In this document: positions 37,462-46,624 of the stretch, in pieces
Position numbering within the stretch: position 1 is the first letter of the stretch
How the letters are laid out: the number at the start of each line of letters is the position of its first letter
Assembly (NCBI GenBank): GCA_041389885.1
Contig: JAWKRB010000009.1
Location: forward strand, 1-64,000
Source: JAWKRB01 sp041389885
GTDB lineage: Bacteria; Myxococcota_A; Polyangia; Polyangiales; Ga0077539
Length of the DNA stretch: 64,000 nt
Reading direction: 5' to 3'
Notes under the pieces: model-generated
Database searches by the model: none
What the model was told of the DNA's origin: nothing
What the model saw: only the letters and a program-made list of their open reading frames with translations
Position numbers and translations under genes: made by a program

Positions 37462-38589
37462 GTGATAGAAGCCTCGGCCGTCAGGAAGCGCCCAGAAGTG
37501 CCCGTCGAAACCCCCGCACCGCAGAACCCCTCCCTCGCGCCCGAGAAGGCGCCCTCCACCCTCACCCTCGCGCGGCTGCTCCCGCGCCTCGCCGCGAGCC
37601 TCGCGGTCGCCGGGGGCTTCGTGGCGCTGATGCTCCGCGGCGGCGTGCCCGTGCTGCCCCCGCGCGAGGCCTTCGCCTCCGTGCGGTGGTGGACCGTCGC
37701 GGTCTATTTCCTCTCGCTCTTCGTCGTGCAGTGGTTTCGCGCGTACCGCTGGGACTACCTGCTGCGGCCCATCGCGAAGGTGCCGACCCGACGCATCATC
37801 GCCATCGCCTGGGTGGGCTTCTTCGCGATCATGATGCTCCCGCTGCGCATGGGCGAGGTCGTGCGTCCCGTGCTGCTTCGCCGCGACGGCAAGATCTCGG
37901 GCTCCGCGGCCTTCGGCACCATCGCCGCGGAGCGCGTGCTCGACGGGCTCTTCGTGGCGCTGCTGCTCATCGCGACCCTCGCGCTGGTGCCCCACCCCGA
38001 CCTCCGCGGGGTGGCCTTCGGGGGCATCCCCGTCTCGGGCGTGCCCCGCGCGGGGTACATCACCGCGGCGGTCTTCTCCGCGGCGCTGGTCACCCTCGCG
38101 CTCTTCCTCGTGGCGAGGAAGCAGATGGAGTCGCTCACCCGCACCCTCCTCGGCGCCGTGGCGCCCCGACTCGCCGATCGCCTCGCGCGGATGGTGGGCG
38201 ACCTCGCAGACGGTCTTCGCTCCCTCCCCGACCCTAGGCTGATGCTGCCGTTCCTCCTGCAGACGGCGATCTACTGGGGCGTGAACGGCCTGGGCATGTG
38301 GTTCCTCGGCTGGGGGTGCGGGCTGCCCATGACGCCGGGGCAGGGCTTCTCGGTGATGGGCGTGCTGGCCATGGGCATCCTGCTGCCCTCGGGGCCGGGG
38401 CTCTTCGGCATCTTTCAGCTCTCGGTGTTCCTCGCGCTCCGCATGTACTTCCCCCAGGAGCTCGTCGTGGGCGTCGGCGCGGCCTACGTCTTTCTGATGT
38501 ACGCGTCGCAGTTCGTCTTCACGACCCTCACGGGCCTCGGCGCGCTCTGGTTCGGGCACATCAACCCCCGAGACGCCCTCGACGGCTGA
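37462..38589 (+). CDS. flippase-like/LPG-synthase-TM family membrane protein
   Basis: 375 aa from GTG at 37462. After a Pro-rich cytoplasmic start, about eight hydrophobic spans follow. Family marks are WFRAYRWDYLLRPI, LPLRMGEVVRPVLLRR and ERVLDGLFVALLL, typical of the UPF0104/AglD-like transmembrane region shared with lysyl-PG synthase. Members without the soluble domain are thought to act in glycolipid or polysaccharide export. Position after the dehydrogenase supports a surface-glycan role. Confidence 0.85.
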   Translation: MIEASAVRKRPEVPVETPAPQNPSLAPEKAPSTLTLARLLPRLAASLAVAGGFVALMLRGGVPVLPPREAFASVRWWTVAVYFLSLFVVQWFRAYRWDYLLRPIAKVPTRRIIAIAWVGFFAIMMLPLRMGEVVRPVLLRRDGKISGSAAFGTIAAERVLDGLFVALLLIATLALVPHPDLRGVAFGGIPVSGVPRAGYITAAVFSAALVTLALFLVARKQMESLTRTLLGAVAPRLADRLARMVGDLADGLRSLPDPRLMLPFLLQTAIYWGVNGLGMWFLGWGCGLPMTPGQGFSVMGVLAMGILLPSGPGLFGIFQLSVFLALRMYFPQELVVGVGAAYVFLMYASQFVFTTLTGLGALWFGHINPRDALDG

Positions 38590-38666
38590 ATCAACGCGAG
38601 CGGCCGCGCGTTCGAGGACAGAACTTGGCATCCCCGCCCGCGGGGAGGTACCTGCACCGGAGACCC

Positions 38667-39131
38667 ATGCGAGCGCGAAGCCCCGCCATCCTCTGCGCCG
38701 CGATGCTCGCCGTCGCCTCCGTCGCGGGGGCGCGCACCTCGCGTGACCAGCCCTTCTCCCGAGAGCGCACCTGGAACGCCGCGATCCGGCTCATTCGCGT
38801 CGACTTCGGCTGCGCGATCACGGAGCGCGACGTCGAGAACGGCTATTTCACCTTCGACTGGCGCGACGGTCGGCGCACCGTGCCGGGCTCCCTCGAGGTG
38901 GTCCCCACCGAGGTGGATGGGCGGCCCGGCACGCGGGTGATCGTGCAGATCTCGGCGATGCCGACCTACGTCGAGGCCATGGTGCTCACCCGACTGCGCG
39001 CGAAGCTCGTCTCGGACTACGGCGAGCCTCCTCCGCCCCCGCGGCCGCCGCCGACCCCGCCGCGGAGCGATCCGCCGGTCGGCGCGCCCGACGCCTCGGC
39101 GCCCGTCACGCCGCCCTCGTCCTCGCCGTGA
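38667..39131 (+). CDS. secreted protein of unknown function
   Basis: 154 aa with a signal peptide (RARSPAILCAAMLAVASVAGA). A compact domain follows (WNAAIRLIRVDFGCAITERDVENGYFTFDW ... VIVQISAMPTYVEAMVLTRLRAKL), of mixed beta/alpha type. A Pro/Asp-rich tail ends the protein (after residue 118). No family recognised. It stands 77 bp after the flippase-like gene and 40 bp before the next gene. Confidence 0.7.
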   Translation: MRARSPAILCAAMLAVASVAGARTSRDQPFSRERTWNAAIRLIRVDFGCAITERDVENGYFTFDWRDGRRTVPGSLEVVPTEVDGRPGTRVIVQISAMPTYVEAMVLTRLRAKLVSDYGEPPPPPRPPPTPPRSDPPVGAPDASAPVTPPSSSP

Positions 39132-39171
39132 GTTTGCGGTCGGCGCGGGGCTCGGCCTACCGTGCCTCGCG

Positions 39172-40599
39172 ATGGCTCGGGTGAAGGAGAAGCGGCCGAG
39201 GGCCAGGGTCGGCCAGGGCGAGGCGCTCGAGGTGGACACCAGCACCGGGGCGGCCCTGAAGCCGCCGTCGCTGAGCGCCCCGCCGACGCCGCCGCCGCCG
39301 CCGGTCGACGGGCCCTGGCAGACCTACAAGGAGCGCCTCGCGGGCCTCGCCGACAAGATCAACGAGGCGCAGAAGCCCATTCGGATCCTGAACGCGGTCA
39401 AGTGGGAGCCGGGGTGCTGGGAGGCGTTTCGGCGCTCGCGCTTCAAGGATCCGCCGAAGGTCGACGCCGAGAGCTACGCGAGGCTCGACCTGGGCTTCGA
39501 CCCCATCGCGCGCGCGCGGGACTTCGGCGACCTCGCCGAGGACGTGCGGAGGCAGCTCGGCGCCGACGACGCCCTCGCGCGCATCCTTCGGGCGACGTGC
39601 ATGGAGTATCGCGACGTCTGCAGGATGCTCGTGACCCGCGGAAAGCCCGAGTTCTACGCGTACTCCCGGAGGCTATACGGCTCGCCCAAGGACACCTTCG
39701 CCGACGGTCGCACCTCCGTGCGCGACATCGCCCACACCCTCTACGGGCTGCTCACGAACCTCGACGAGGCCGCCCTGGCGCCGCCCGAGCCGAGAGACCT
39801 CGAGGGCGCGGAGGTCGTCGAGATCCTCAAGGGGCGCTTCGCGAAGTACTTCGGTGAGAGCGAGGTGAACGTCATCCTCGACGACGGGATCATCGCCGAC
39901 GCCGCCGCTGGCAGCGACTACGTCAAGATCCGAAACTCCGCGAAGTTCAGCGCGCAGGACGTGAACATCCTCGAGGTGCACGAGGGCTGGGTGCACGTCG
40001 CGACGAACCTCAACGGCGCCAACCAGCACGTCGCGCGGTGGCTGTCGAAGGGTCCCCCCCGCACGACCGCGGTGCAGGAGGGCCTCGCGGTGCTGATGGA
40101 GGTGCTCACCCTCCGCAGCCACCCCCGGCGCGCGCGGAGGCTGAACGAGCGGGTGATCGCCGTCGACAAGGCCGAAGACGGCGCCGACTTCATCGACGTG
40201 TTCGAGTGGCACCGCACCGAGGGCTACGACGAGGAGGAGTGCTTCGCGGCGGCGCGTCGGGTGTTTCGCGGCGGCGTGATCGGCGGCGGCGCGCCCTTCA
40301 CCAAGGACATCGCGTACACGAAGGGGCTGGTGACGAACTACCACTTCATTCGCGCGGCGAACCGCGCGTGCCGGCCCGAGCTGATTCGCTACCTCTTCGT
40401 GGGCAAGGTCGCCCACGACGACGTGCCCGTGCTCGTGGCGCGGGTGGCCGACGGGGTGGTGCGCCCGCCGAAGTACATCCCGCCGATGTTCCAGGACCTC
40501 AACGGCCTCTCGATCTGGATGGCGTACTCGAGCCTGTTCTCGCAGATGGGGGTCGACGAGATGTTCGACCACTACGAGCACATGTTTCGTCAGGCCTGA
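39172..40599 (+). CDS. DUF1704/QEGLA-motif protein, MATCAP-like putative metallocarboxypeptidase
   Basis: 475 aa. Carries TAVQEGLAVLMEV, the QEGLA motif, and HEGWVH in ILEVHEGWVHVATNLNG, a HExxxH metal site like that of MATCAP/TCP tubulin carboxypeptidases (DUF1704). Bacterial members are often called 'flavohemoglobin expression-modulating'; their substrates are unknown. N-terminal 45 residues are Pro-rich and disordered. No signal peptide, so cytoplasmic. It ends 3 bp from the convergent GT-C-like gene. Confidence 0.87.
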   Translation: MARVKEKRPRARVGQGEALEVDTSTGAALKPPSLSAPPTPPPPPVDGPWQTYKERLAGLADKINEAQKPIRILNAVKWEPGCWEAFRRSRFKDPPKVDAESYARLDLGFDPIARARDFGDLAEDVRRQLGADDALARILRATCMEYRDVCRMLVTRGKPEFYAYSRRLYGSPKDTFADGRTSVRDIAHTLYGLLTNLDEAALAPPEPRDLEGAEVVEILKGRFAKYFGESEVNVILDDGIIADAAAGSDYVKIRNSAKFSAQDVNILEVHEGWVHVATNLNGANQHVARWLSKGPPRTTAVQEGLAVLMEVLTLRSHPRRARRLNERVIAVDKAEDGADFIDVFEWHRTEGYDEEECFAAARRVFRGGVIGGGAPFTKDIAYTKGLVTNYHFIRAANRACRPELIRYLFVGKVAHDDVPVLVARVADGVVRPPKYIPPMFQDLNGLSIWMAYSSLFSQMGVDEMFDHYEHMFRQA

Positions 40600-40602
40600 G
40601 CG

Positions 40603-42756
40603 CTACGGCGCGAGGGTCGCCCGCAGCGCGTCGAAGAGGGCGTGGTGGTCGCGGGAGCGCGGGTCGCGCCCGAGGCAGGTCGCCACGAAGCGGTGCGCGC
40701 CGGCGCGGAGCGCGAAGGGCGTCGACGACGAGAGCACGCGCGGCGCGATCGTGGCCGCGTAGCCCTCCCACACCCCCAGCGGCTGGTCGTCGACGGCGAT
40801 CTGCCAGCGGCCGTGGTCGAAGGCCCCGTAGCCCTCGAGGCGGAGGTCGTAGCGCCCGGCCCGCGCGAGGTCGAAGGGCACCTCGAGGCGGGCGCCGGCG
40901 CGCGCGGCGAAGACCAGGAGCGCCCGCCCGCCGCGGGTGGGTACGCCGCAGCAGTCCATGGTGTGGAGGATCATCGCGCCGCAGTTCGAAGGTCGCTGAA
41001 ACGTCGGCCAGGCCCGCTCGAATTCGAGGTCGAGGCCGGGGGGCGGCGGCGCGCTGCCCACGCGAAGAAACCGCCCGTTGGCGTCTTGCAGGTGCACCGG
41101 GAGGTCGGGGAAGAACCGTCGCACGTCGAGCACGCCGGCGCGGTCGTCGTGCACGTAGACCCGCTCGCGCCCGTCGCGCCAGGGGTCGAGGTCGGCGAGG
41201 TAGCTGTGCAGGTCGGGGAGCACGAAGACCCCGCGTCGCAGCCCGGCCTCCTCGATGCGCCGCCGCACGGGCACGCGCCGCGCCTGCAGCCCGTGCACCT
41301 CGGCGAGGCCCACCGCCCAGAACCCCGCGTGCGCCGCGGGGAACATCGCGACGGTGGCCAGCGCCACGGCCCCGCGCCATCGCGCGTCGTCGAGGCGAGC
41401 GCGCAGCCCCGACGGCGGAGACGACAGCGCGCGCGCCGCGAGCACCGCGAGGAAGGGCGCCGCGGGGAACACGTGCCTCGCGCCGTGCACGATCGAGTTC
41501 CCGTAGTAGAAGAACGCGTAGGCGAGGGTGAGCGCCGCGGGAAAGCTCGCGCACAGCAGCGCCGCGGGCGTCGGGTCGCGCGCCACGCCGAGAAGGGCCA
41601 CCAGCGCGAGGAGCGCGAAGCCCAGGGTCTCGGCGCTCAGCCGCCCGGTGCGCTCGCGCATGAGCCGCAGCGCGTCGTCGGGGGTGTAGCCGTCTTCGCC
41701 GAACGACGCCCGCTCCCGCGCGTGCTCGATGGAGCAGCCGACGTCGCGGCCGAACCCGAGCTTGAGGCAGGTAGGCGGGTGATCGCCCCGGGCGACGTAG
41801 TCGAGCACGCAGGCGCGGCGCCAGCTCCCGGTGCAGGCGTGCTGCTGCTTCGCGACGACGGCGACGAAGGGCGCGAAGCACAGCAGGGCGACGGCGACGG
41901 CGCGCGCGGGGACCTTGCGTCGCAGCAGGGGTGACGCGAGGGCGAGGCCGCACACGCCCGCGAGCACGAAGCCGTCGAGCATGCGCGCCGCGAAGACCCA
42001 ACCCACGCACGCGCCGAGGCCCGCGAGCAGCGACGCCCGAGGACGCTCCCGCGCCCGCAGCGCGAGGATCACCGCGATGACGTCGAGGGCGCCGACGAAG
42101 GCGTGCGACATCAGGTCGGCGGTCTCGATGCCGCGCGCGAAGGAGGGGAGCAGGAGCAGCAGCGAGAGTCGCGGCGCGAAGGCGTCGTCGCTCACGAGCT
42201 CGCCGAGGCGCTGCTGCGCGACGGTGAGCGCGCCGCCCACGACGAGCCCCGAGAGCCACGGCACCCCGAGGGCGACGAAGGGCGCGAGAAAGATCGGGTA
42301 GCCCGGCACGAACACGCTGTGGAGCCGGCCGTCGAGGCCCTCGAGGAGAAACTTCGCCGCGAACGCGAGGCGGGGCGCGTGGAGCGGCACGCCCAGCGCG
42401 CCGTGCGAGGCCGCGCGCCCCTGCAGGAGGTACACGCAGCCGTCGCTGGAGATCACCTGGCCGTTCATCGGTCCGAACCAGAGCCAGGCGGTGATCGCCG
42501 AGCTCGAGGCGACGATCAGCGCGAGCCAGAGGGCGCGGGGCAAGCCGGTGAGGGCGCGGTGCGCGCCGCGGGCGAGGGGAGCGACGCCCAGGCCCAGCCC
42601 GAGGCCGACGGCGAACGAGAGCAGCGTCCAGCGCCCGGGGGCGGTGGTGAAGGTGTCGCGCAGCGCGGGCCACGCGAGGACGGCCCACAGCGCGGCGAGG
42701 AGGGCCGCGTAGCCTCGGGTGAGGAGCTGCGGCAGGGGACGCTCCGAGGGGCTCAA
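40603..42756 (-). CDS. GT-C-like multi-spanning membrane protein
   Basis: 717 aa with roughly ten hydrophobic spans in residues 15-460 and a soluble C-terminal part of about 230 residues. An acidic pair in a periplasmic loop after the third span (SSDGCVYLLQGRAAS) and the Tyr/His-rich FFYYGNSIVHGARHVFPAAPFL segment are like GT-C (PMT/ArnT-type) enzymes using lipid-linked sugars. No family-defining motif is certain. Probably transfers a sugar to a cell-surface acceptor. Confidence 0.72.
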   Translation of the reverse strand: MSPSERPLPQLLTRGYAALLAALWAVLAWPALRDTFTTAPGRWTLLSFAVGLGLGLGVAPLARGAHRALTGLPRALWLALIVASSSAITAWLWFGPMNGQVISSDGCVYLLQGRAASHGALGVPLHAPRLAFAAKFLLEGLDGRLHSVFVPGYPIFLAPFVALGVPWLSGLVVGGALTVAQQRLGELVSDDAFAPRLSLLLLLPSFARGIETADLMSHAFVGALDVIAVILALRARERPRASLLAGLGACVGWVFAARMLDGFVLAGVCGLALASPLLRRKVPARAVAVALLCFAPFVAVVAKQQHACTGSWRRACVLDYVARGDHPPTCLKLGFGRDVGCSIEHARERASFGEDGYTPDDALRLMRERTGRLSAETLGFALLALVALLGVARDPTPAALLCASFPAALTLAYAFFYYGNSIVHGARHVFPAAPFLAVLAARALSSPPSGLRARLDDARWRGAVALATVAMFPAAHAGFWAVGLAEVHGLQARRVPVRRRIEEAGLRRGVFVLPDLHSYLADLDPWRDGRERVYVHDDRAGVLDVRRFFPDLPVHLQDANGRFLRVGSAPPPPGLDLEFERAWPTFQRPSNCGAMILHTMDCCGVPTRGGRALLVFAARAGARLEVPFDLARAGRYDLRLEGYGAFDHGRWQIAVDDQPLGVWEGYAATIAPRVLSSSTPFALRAGAHRFVATCLGRDPRSRDHHALFDALRATLAP

Positions 42757-42862
42757 GGGGATCGCGAGGGTGCCACGGCCGCCTCGTCGGTGTCACCCCG
42801 CGGCCTCACCGCGAGACCCGCGCGTAACGCGCGCTCGCCGGACTACACTGTCGCCCCCGCCG

Positions 42863-44026
42863 ATGCGCTCATGGCTCCGCCCCCACCTCCTCGCGAACCA
42901 CTACCCCGCGCTGCACGGGCTGCGCGTGCTCGCGATCCTCTCGATCGTGCAGCTCCACGTGTCGATGGGCTTTCGCAAGTGGGGCTTTCCTCCACCCTGG
43001 TACGAGCGCTCGGTCTCGATCTGGTTCGGCATGGACCTCTTCTTTCTGCTCAGCGGCTTTCTCATCGGGTCGATGCTGATGCGCGACCCGACGAGCGCGC
43101 GGCCCGCGAGCGCGGCGCGCTTCTGGGCGCGTCGGGCGTTTCGCATCATCCCGCCCTACTACGCGGTGCTCGCCGCGCTCACCCTCGCCGCGAGCCCGGC
43201 GCAGCGCGCCAACGTCTGGCACGAGTTCGCCTACCTCACGAACTACTTCCCCGTGCGCAGCGAGCCCATCATGCTCTGGGCCTGGTCGCTCTGCGTCGAG
43301 GAGCATTTCTACCTCGCCGTGCCCCTCGTGCTCGCGGCGGTCTCGCTGCTCCGCTCGCCCGCGCGGCGCATGTCGGCCCTCGTCGCGCTCTGGGGGAGCG
43401 GCGTCGCGCTGCGCGTGGCCTTCGTCGCCTCGCGCAGCGGCTGGACCCTCGACTCGCTCCTGCGCGAGGTCTACGGACGCACCCACCTGCGCTACGACAT
43501 CCTCGTCGCGGGGGTGATCCTCGCGGAGCTCCAGCATCACCACGGCGACCGCGTGCGCGCGGCCCTCGCTCGACCCCGCGTGCGCGCCGCGGCCTGGGCG
43601 CTCATCGGCGCGTGCTTCGCGCTCCTGCTCTGGCCGCCGCAGGTGATCCCCGAGCCGCTGCGATGGAGCCTCTGGTGGGGGGTGCTCACCGCGGCGATGT
43701 ACGGACCGCTGGTCTTGTTGTTGGTGAACCGCGAGTCGTCGCTGACCCGCTTTCTGGGCGCGCGCGCCTTCATCGTGCTCGCGACCTTCGGGTACGGGGT
43801 CTACCTCGTGCACATCCCCGTGGGCGACCACGTCGTCGTGCCCGCGGTGCTCCTGGCGGGCATCGCGGCGCTGCGCGCGGGGGTGCTCCTGCCCGCGTGG
43901 CTGGTCTGGGGCGTGGCCCTCGCGCTCACCTGGGCGGTGTCGGTGGCCATCGCGTACGCGCTGCACCTCGCGATCGAGCGACCCGCGCTCGCGCTGCGTG
44001 ACCGAATGGTGCCGACGCGATCGTGA
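42863..44026 (+). CDS. OafA/YrhL-type membrane acyltransferase
   Basis: 387 aa, Acyl_transf_3 family: HYPALHGLRVLAILSIVQLHV at the start, FFLLSGFLIGSMLMRD, the R-R/H segment FWARRAFRIIPPYYAVL, and WSLCVEEHFYLAVP. About ten spans. These enzymes O-acetylate or otherwise acylate surface glycans. Stop overlaps the next gene's GTG (GTGA), so both act together, probably in exopolysaccharide modification. Confidence 0.9.
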   Translation: MRSWLRPHLLANHYPALHGLRVLAILSIVQLHVSMGFRKWGFPPPWYERSVSIWFGMDLFFLLSGFLIGSMLMRDPTSARPASAARFWARRAFRIIPPYYAVLAALTLAASPAQRANVWHEFAYLTNYFPVRSEPIMLWAWSLCVEEHFYLAVPLVLAAVSLLRSPARRMSALVALWGSGVALRVAFVASRSGWTLDSLLREVYGRTHLRYDILVAGVILAELQHHHGDRVRAALARPRVRAAAWALIGACFALLLWPPQVIPEPLRWSLWWGVLTAAMYGPLVLLLVNRESSLTRFLGARAFIVLATFGYGVYLVHIPVGDHVVVPAVLLAGIAALRAGVLLPAWLVWGVALALTWAVSVAIAYALHLAIERPALALRDRMVPTRS

Positions 44027-45804
44027 GGACCCGCACGCGCTTCGGACGAACCCTCGCGGCGATCTGCGTCGCCGCGGCCCTGACGCGGGCGCCCGCGCTC
44101 GTCGCGCCGCCCCTGCTCGACGACCACGTGCAGGCGGCGATGCTCGAGGGGCGCTACCCCGCGCCGCGCTCCCCCTTCGACCTCTACGCCTTCGCCCGCG
44201 GCGACGGGCGAGACCGCGCGCGGCTCCGCGCCGAGGGCACCCTGCCGTGGTGGACCGCGGACGACTACCAGCTCGTGATGCTCCGGCCGCTCTCCAGCGC
44301 GCTGGTGGCGTTCGATCACCTCGTGCTGCGGCACTGGGTCCTCGCGCGGCTTCACTCCCTCGCGTGGGCCTGCGCCCTGCTCTGGGCCGCGGCCTCGCTG
44401 ATGCGCAAGCGCGCGGGCGACCGCGCCGCCCTCGTCGGCGCCGCGCTGCTGGCGGCGGACGACGCGCTCACCAGCCCGGTCGTCTGGCACGCCAACCGCT
44501 GCGCCCTGGTGGCGGTCACCCTCGCCCTGGTCGCGGTCGACGCCGCCTGCGACGCGCTCGACCGCCGCAGCGGCCGTCGCGGCGCCCTCGCCGTCGCGGC
44601 CGCCCTCGGCGCCTGCCTCGCGGGCGAGTACGCGTGGACCGTGCTCCCCGCGATCGCGCTCTACGCGAAGGCGCGGCACCCCGAGCGGGCGTCGCGGGTC
44701 TTCGCCGCCCTCGGGGCGCTCGCGGTCGCCTACGCGCTCGCGCGGAGCGCTCGCGGGGAGGGGTGCGCGGCTGCGTGCTCTGCCCCGACCTCGGAGGAAC
44801 CTCGGGCTGCTGCTCTTTCTCCTTCCTGGGTGGTGGAGCGCGATGCTGGCCGACCTCCTCGCGGGGGTCGGCGTCGAGCTGCGCCACGCGTGGCCAGGCG
44901 CTCACCTCGCGCCCCGCGGCGGCCGCGCTCGGCGCGGTGCTGCTGGCGGTCGCGTGGAGAACGTCGTCGCGAGGCGCGCCCGACGATGCGCTGGGCGCTC
45001 GCCTCGAGCGTCGCCCCGATCGCGGTGGTCTCGACGGCCTGGCTCTCGGCGAGGCTGATGCTCGGCGCCGCGGTGTGGTCGGCGCTGCTCATCGCGACCC
45101 TCGCCACGGCGGGAGTGAAGGGGCGCGTCGCGAGGCTCGCGATGATCGCGCTGCTGACCCTGCACGGCCCCGTGAAGGCCGTGGCGACCTGGCGCGCGGC
45201 GTCAGACCACCTGCGCGGGACCCGGCGGAGCTGGCGGGGCGCGGAGACGCTCCTCGCGGGGGTGCCGCCCGAGGCGTCGCTCTACGTGCTGAACGCCACC
45301 GACCCCGAGGAGGTGTATTTCGGCCGTTACACGATGCGGGCGAGGGGCGTCTCGACGCCCCGGCGGTGGTTCGTGCTCGCCTCAACGCCGGCGGCGGTGC
45401 ACGTCTTTCGGGAGTCGCCGCGCGTCCTCTCGATCGTGCATCCCCGCTCGGTGCTCGACGGCGTGTCGGCCCGCTTCTTTCGCAGCGGCGTGCCCTGGCC
45501 GGCGACGGGCGCTCGCGCGCGCGTGGGAGACGCGACGGTCACGGTGCTCGACGGCGACCGCGCCGGCGTTCGTCGGCTGCGCGTGGAGTTCGCGGAAGAT
45601 CTCAACGACCCGTCGATCGCGATCGTCGAGTCGACCGCCTCCGGGCTACGACGGGTGACCCTGCCGGCGGTCGGGGGCTCGATCCAGCTCCGCGCTCCGC
45701 GCGACGTGATGCTCGAAACTGTACGCCCTTCGAGGCGCCCTGACGCCGCCGGGCGAAGCGCATCGCATGATCAACCCTTCACCTTCCCTGCGACGAGGGA
45801 GTAG
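44023..45804 (+). CDS. GT-C-like membrane protein with an internal frameshift patch
   Basis: 593 aa as sequenced, from GTG at 44023. N-terminal hydrophobic spans with an acidic LLDDHVQAAMLEG segment near residue 32 resemble GT-C enzymes. Between about 44760 and 44990 the frame is out: other frames read RNLGLLLFLLPGWWSAMLAD and then AAALGAVLLAVAWRTSSR, natural membrane segments. After three compensating indels the original frame returns at MRWALASSVAPIAV. The as-read residues there (Arg/Pro-rich) are therefore artefactual or mutant. The C-terminal 200 residues are soluble. Confidence 0.65.
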   Translation: MRTRTRFGRTLAAICVAAALTRAPALVAPPLLDDHVQAAMLEGRYPAPRSPFDLYAFARGDGRDRARLRAEGTLPWWTADDYQLVMLRPLSSALVAFDHLVLRHWVLARLHSLAWACALLWAAASLMRKRAGDRAALVGAALLAADDALTSPVVWHANRCALVAVTLALVAVDAACDALDRRSGRRGALAVAAALGACLAGEYAWTVLPAIALYAKARHPERASRVFAALGALAVAYALARSARGEGCAAACSAPTSEEPRAAALSPSWVVERDAGRPPRGGRRRAAPRVARRSPRAPRRPRSARCCWRSRGERRREARPTMRWALASSVAPIAVVSTAWLSARLMLGAAVWSALLIATLATAGVKGRVARLAMIALLTLHGPVKAVATWRAASDHLRGTRRSWRGAETLLAGVPPEASLYVLNATDPEEVYFGRYTMRARGVSTPRRWFVLASTPAAVHVFRESPRVLSIVHPRSVLDGVSARFFRSGVPWPATGARARVGDATVTVLDGDRAGVRRLRVEFAEDLNDPSIAIVESTASGLRRVTLPAVGGSIQLRAPRDVMLETVRPSRRPDAAGRSASHDQPFTFPATRE

Positions 45805-45982
45805 CGCGCGACGGCGTCAGGCTGGAGGCCTGGCCCAGCGCAAACCGGGTCCGCTCGCCCCGAACGAGCGACCCCGGCGGGCTGCGTATCTGTTGCGGGA
45901 GCGAGTGAGGGCGCGCGTGGTCGACCCGCCGACGATCACGGCCGCAGCAGGAGCTGCCTGACGCGGTCGCGCCAGGGGAGGC

Positions 45983-46561
45983 TCAGGGGACCATGATGGT
46001 GTCGCCGGTGCGCAGCGTGAAATTCTGCTGCGTGTGGCCTTCGACGATGTCGTTCATCGAGACCTCGTAGCGCTCGTCGCGACCGTTCGCCCCGCGACGC
46101 AGGACCACGATGGCGTCGACGTTCGCGCCGCGCGTGGTGCCGCCGGCGAGGGCCATCGCCTGAGTGATGGTGAGGGGGGTGCGCGCCTCGAACTCCCCGG
46201 GGCGGGTGACGCGACCGAGCACGAACACCCGGTAGCTGTGCACCTCTTCGATGATCACCGCGACCCGCGCGTCTTGCACGAAGCGGCGGTAGCCCTCGGT
46301 GATCTCGCGGGTCACGTCGTTCACGGTCTTGCCCGTCGCGGAGATCTCGCCCAACAGCGGCAGGGTGAGCCGGCCATCGGGGCGCACCGTCACGCGCGAG
46401 CTCAGGTCGTTGTTGCCGAACACGGCCACGCGAATGAGGTCGCCTGGGCCGATACGGTACTCCTGCACCGTCGCCTCGATGGGCGGCCAGGGGCCGGTGA
46501 GCGTGGCCCGGCAGGCCGGCGCCGCGAGGAGGAGGAGGAGCGCGAGGGGGCGGGTGTTCAT
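45983..46561 (-). CDS. Wza-type polysaccharide export lipoprotein
   Basis: 192 aa from ATG at 46561. Signal peptide with a possible lipobox APAC. Poly_export domain at residues 35-115: YRIGPGDLIRVAVFGNNDLSSRVTVRPDGRLTLPLLGEI. SLBB domain follows (YRVFVLGRVTRPGEFEARTPLTITQAMALAGG) ending RTGDTIMVP. It forms the outer-membrane/periplasmic export channel ring. Shorter than E. coli Wza, lacking the second SLBB and amphipathic C-terminal barrel helix, like XrtA-type EpsA proteins. Wzz is the next gene upstream, 63 bp away. Confidence 0.93.
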   Translation of the reverse strand: MNTRPLALLLLLAAPACRATLTGPWPPIEATVQEYRIGPGDLIRVAVFGNNDLSSRVTVRPDGRLTLPLLGEISATGKTVNDVTREITEGYRRFVQDARVAVIIEEVHSYRVFVLGRVTRPGEFEARTPLTITQAMALAGGTTRGANVDAIVVLRRGANGRDERYEVSMNDIVEGHTQQNFTLRTGDTIMVP

Positions 46562-46624
46562 CGAGCCACGCTTGTACCCAATGCGGCACCGCGTTGGCAA
46601 CGATGTCTCGGGCGGGGCGGAGCG

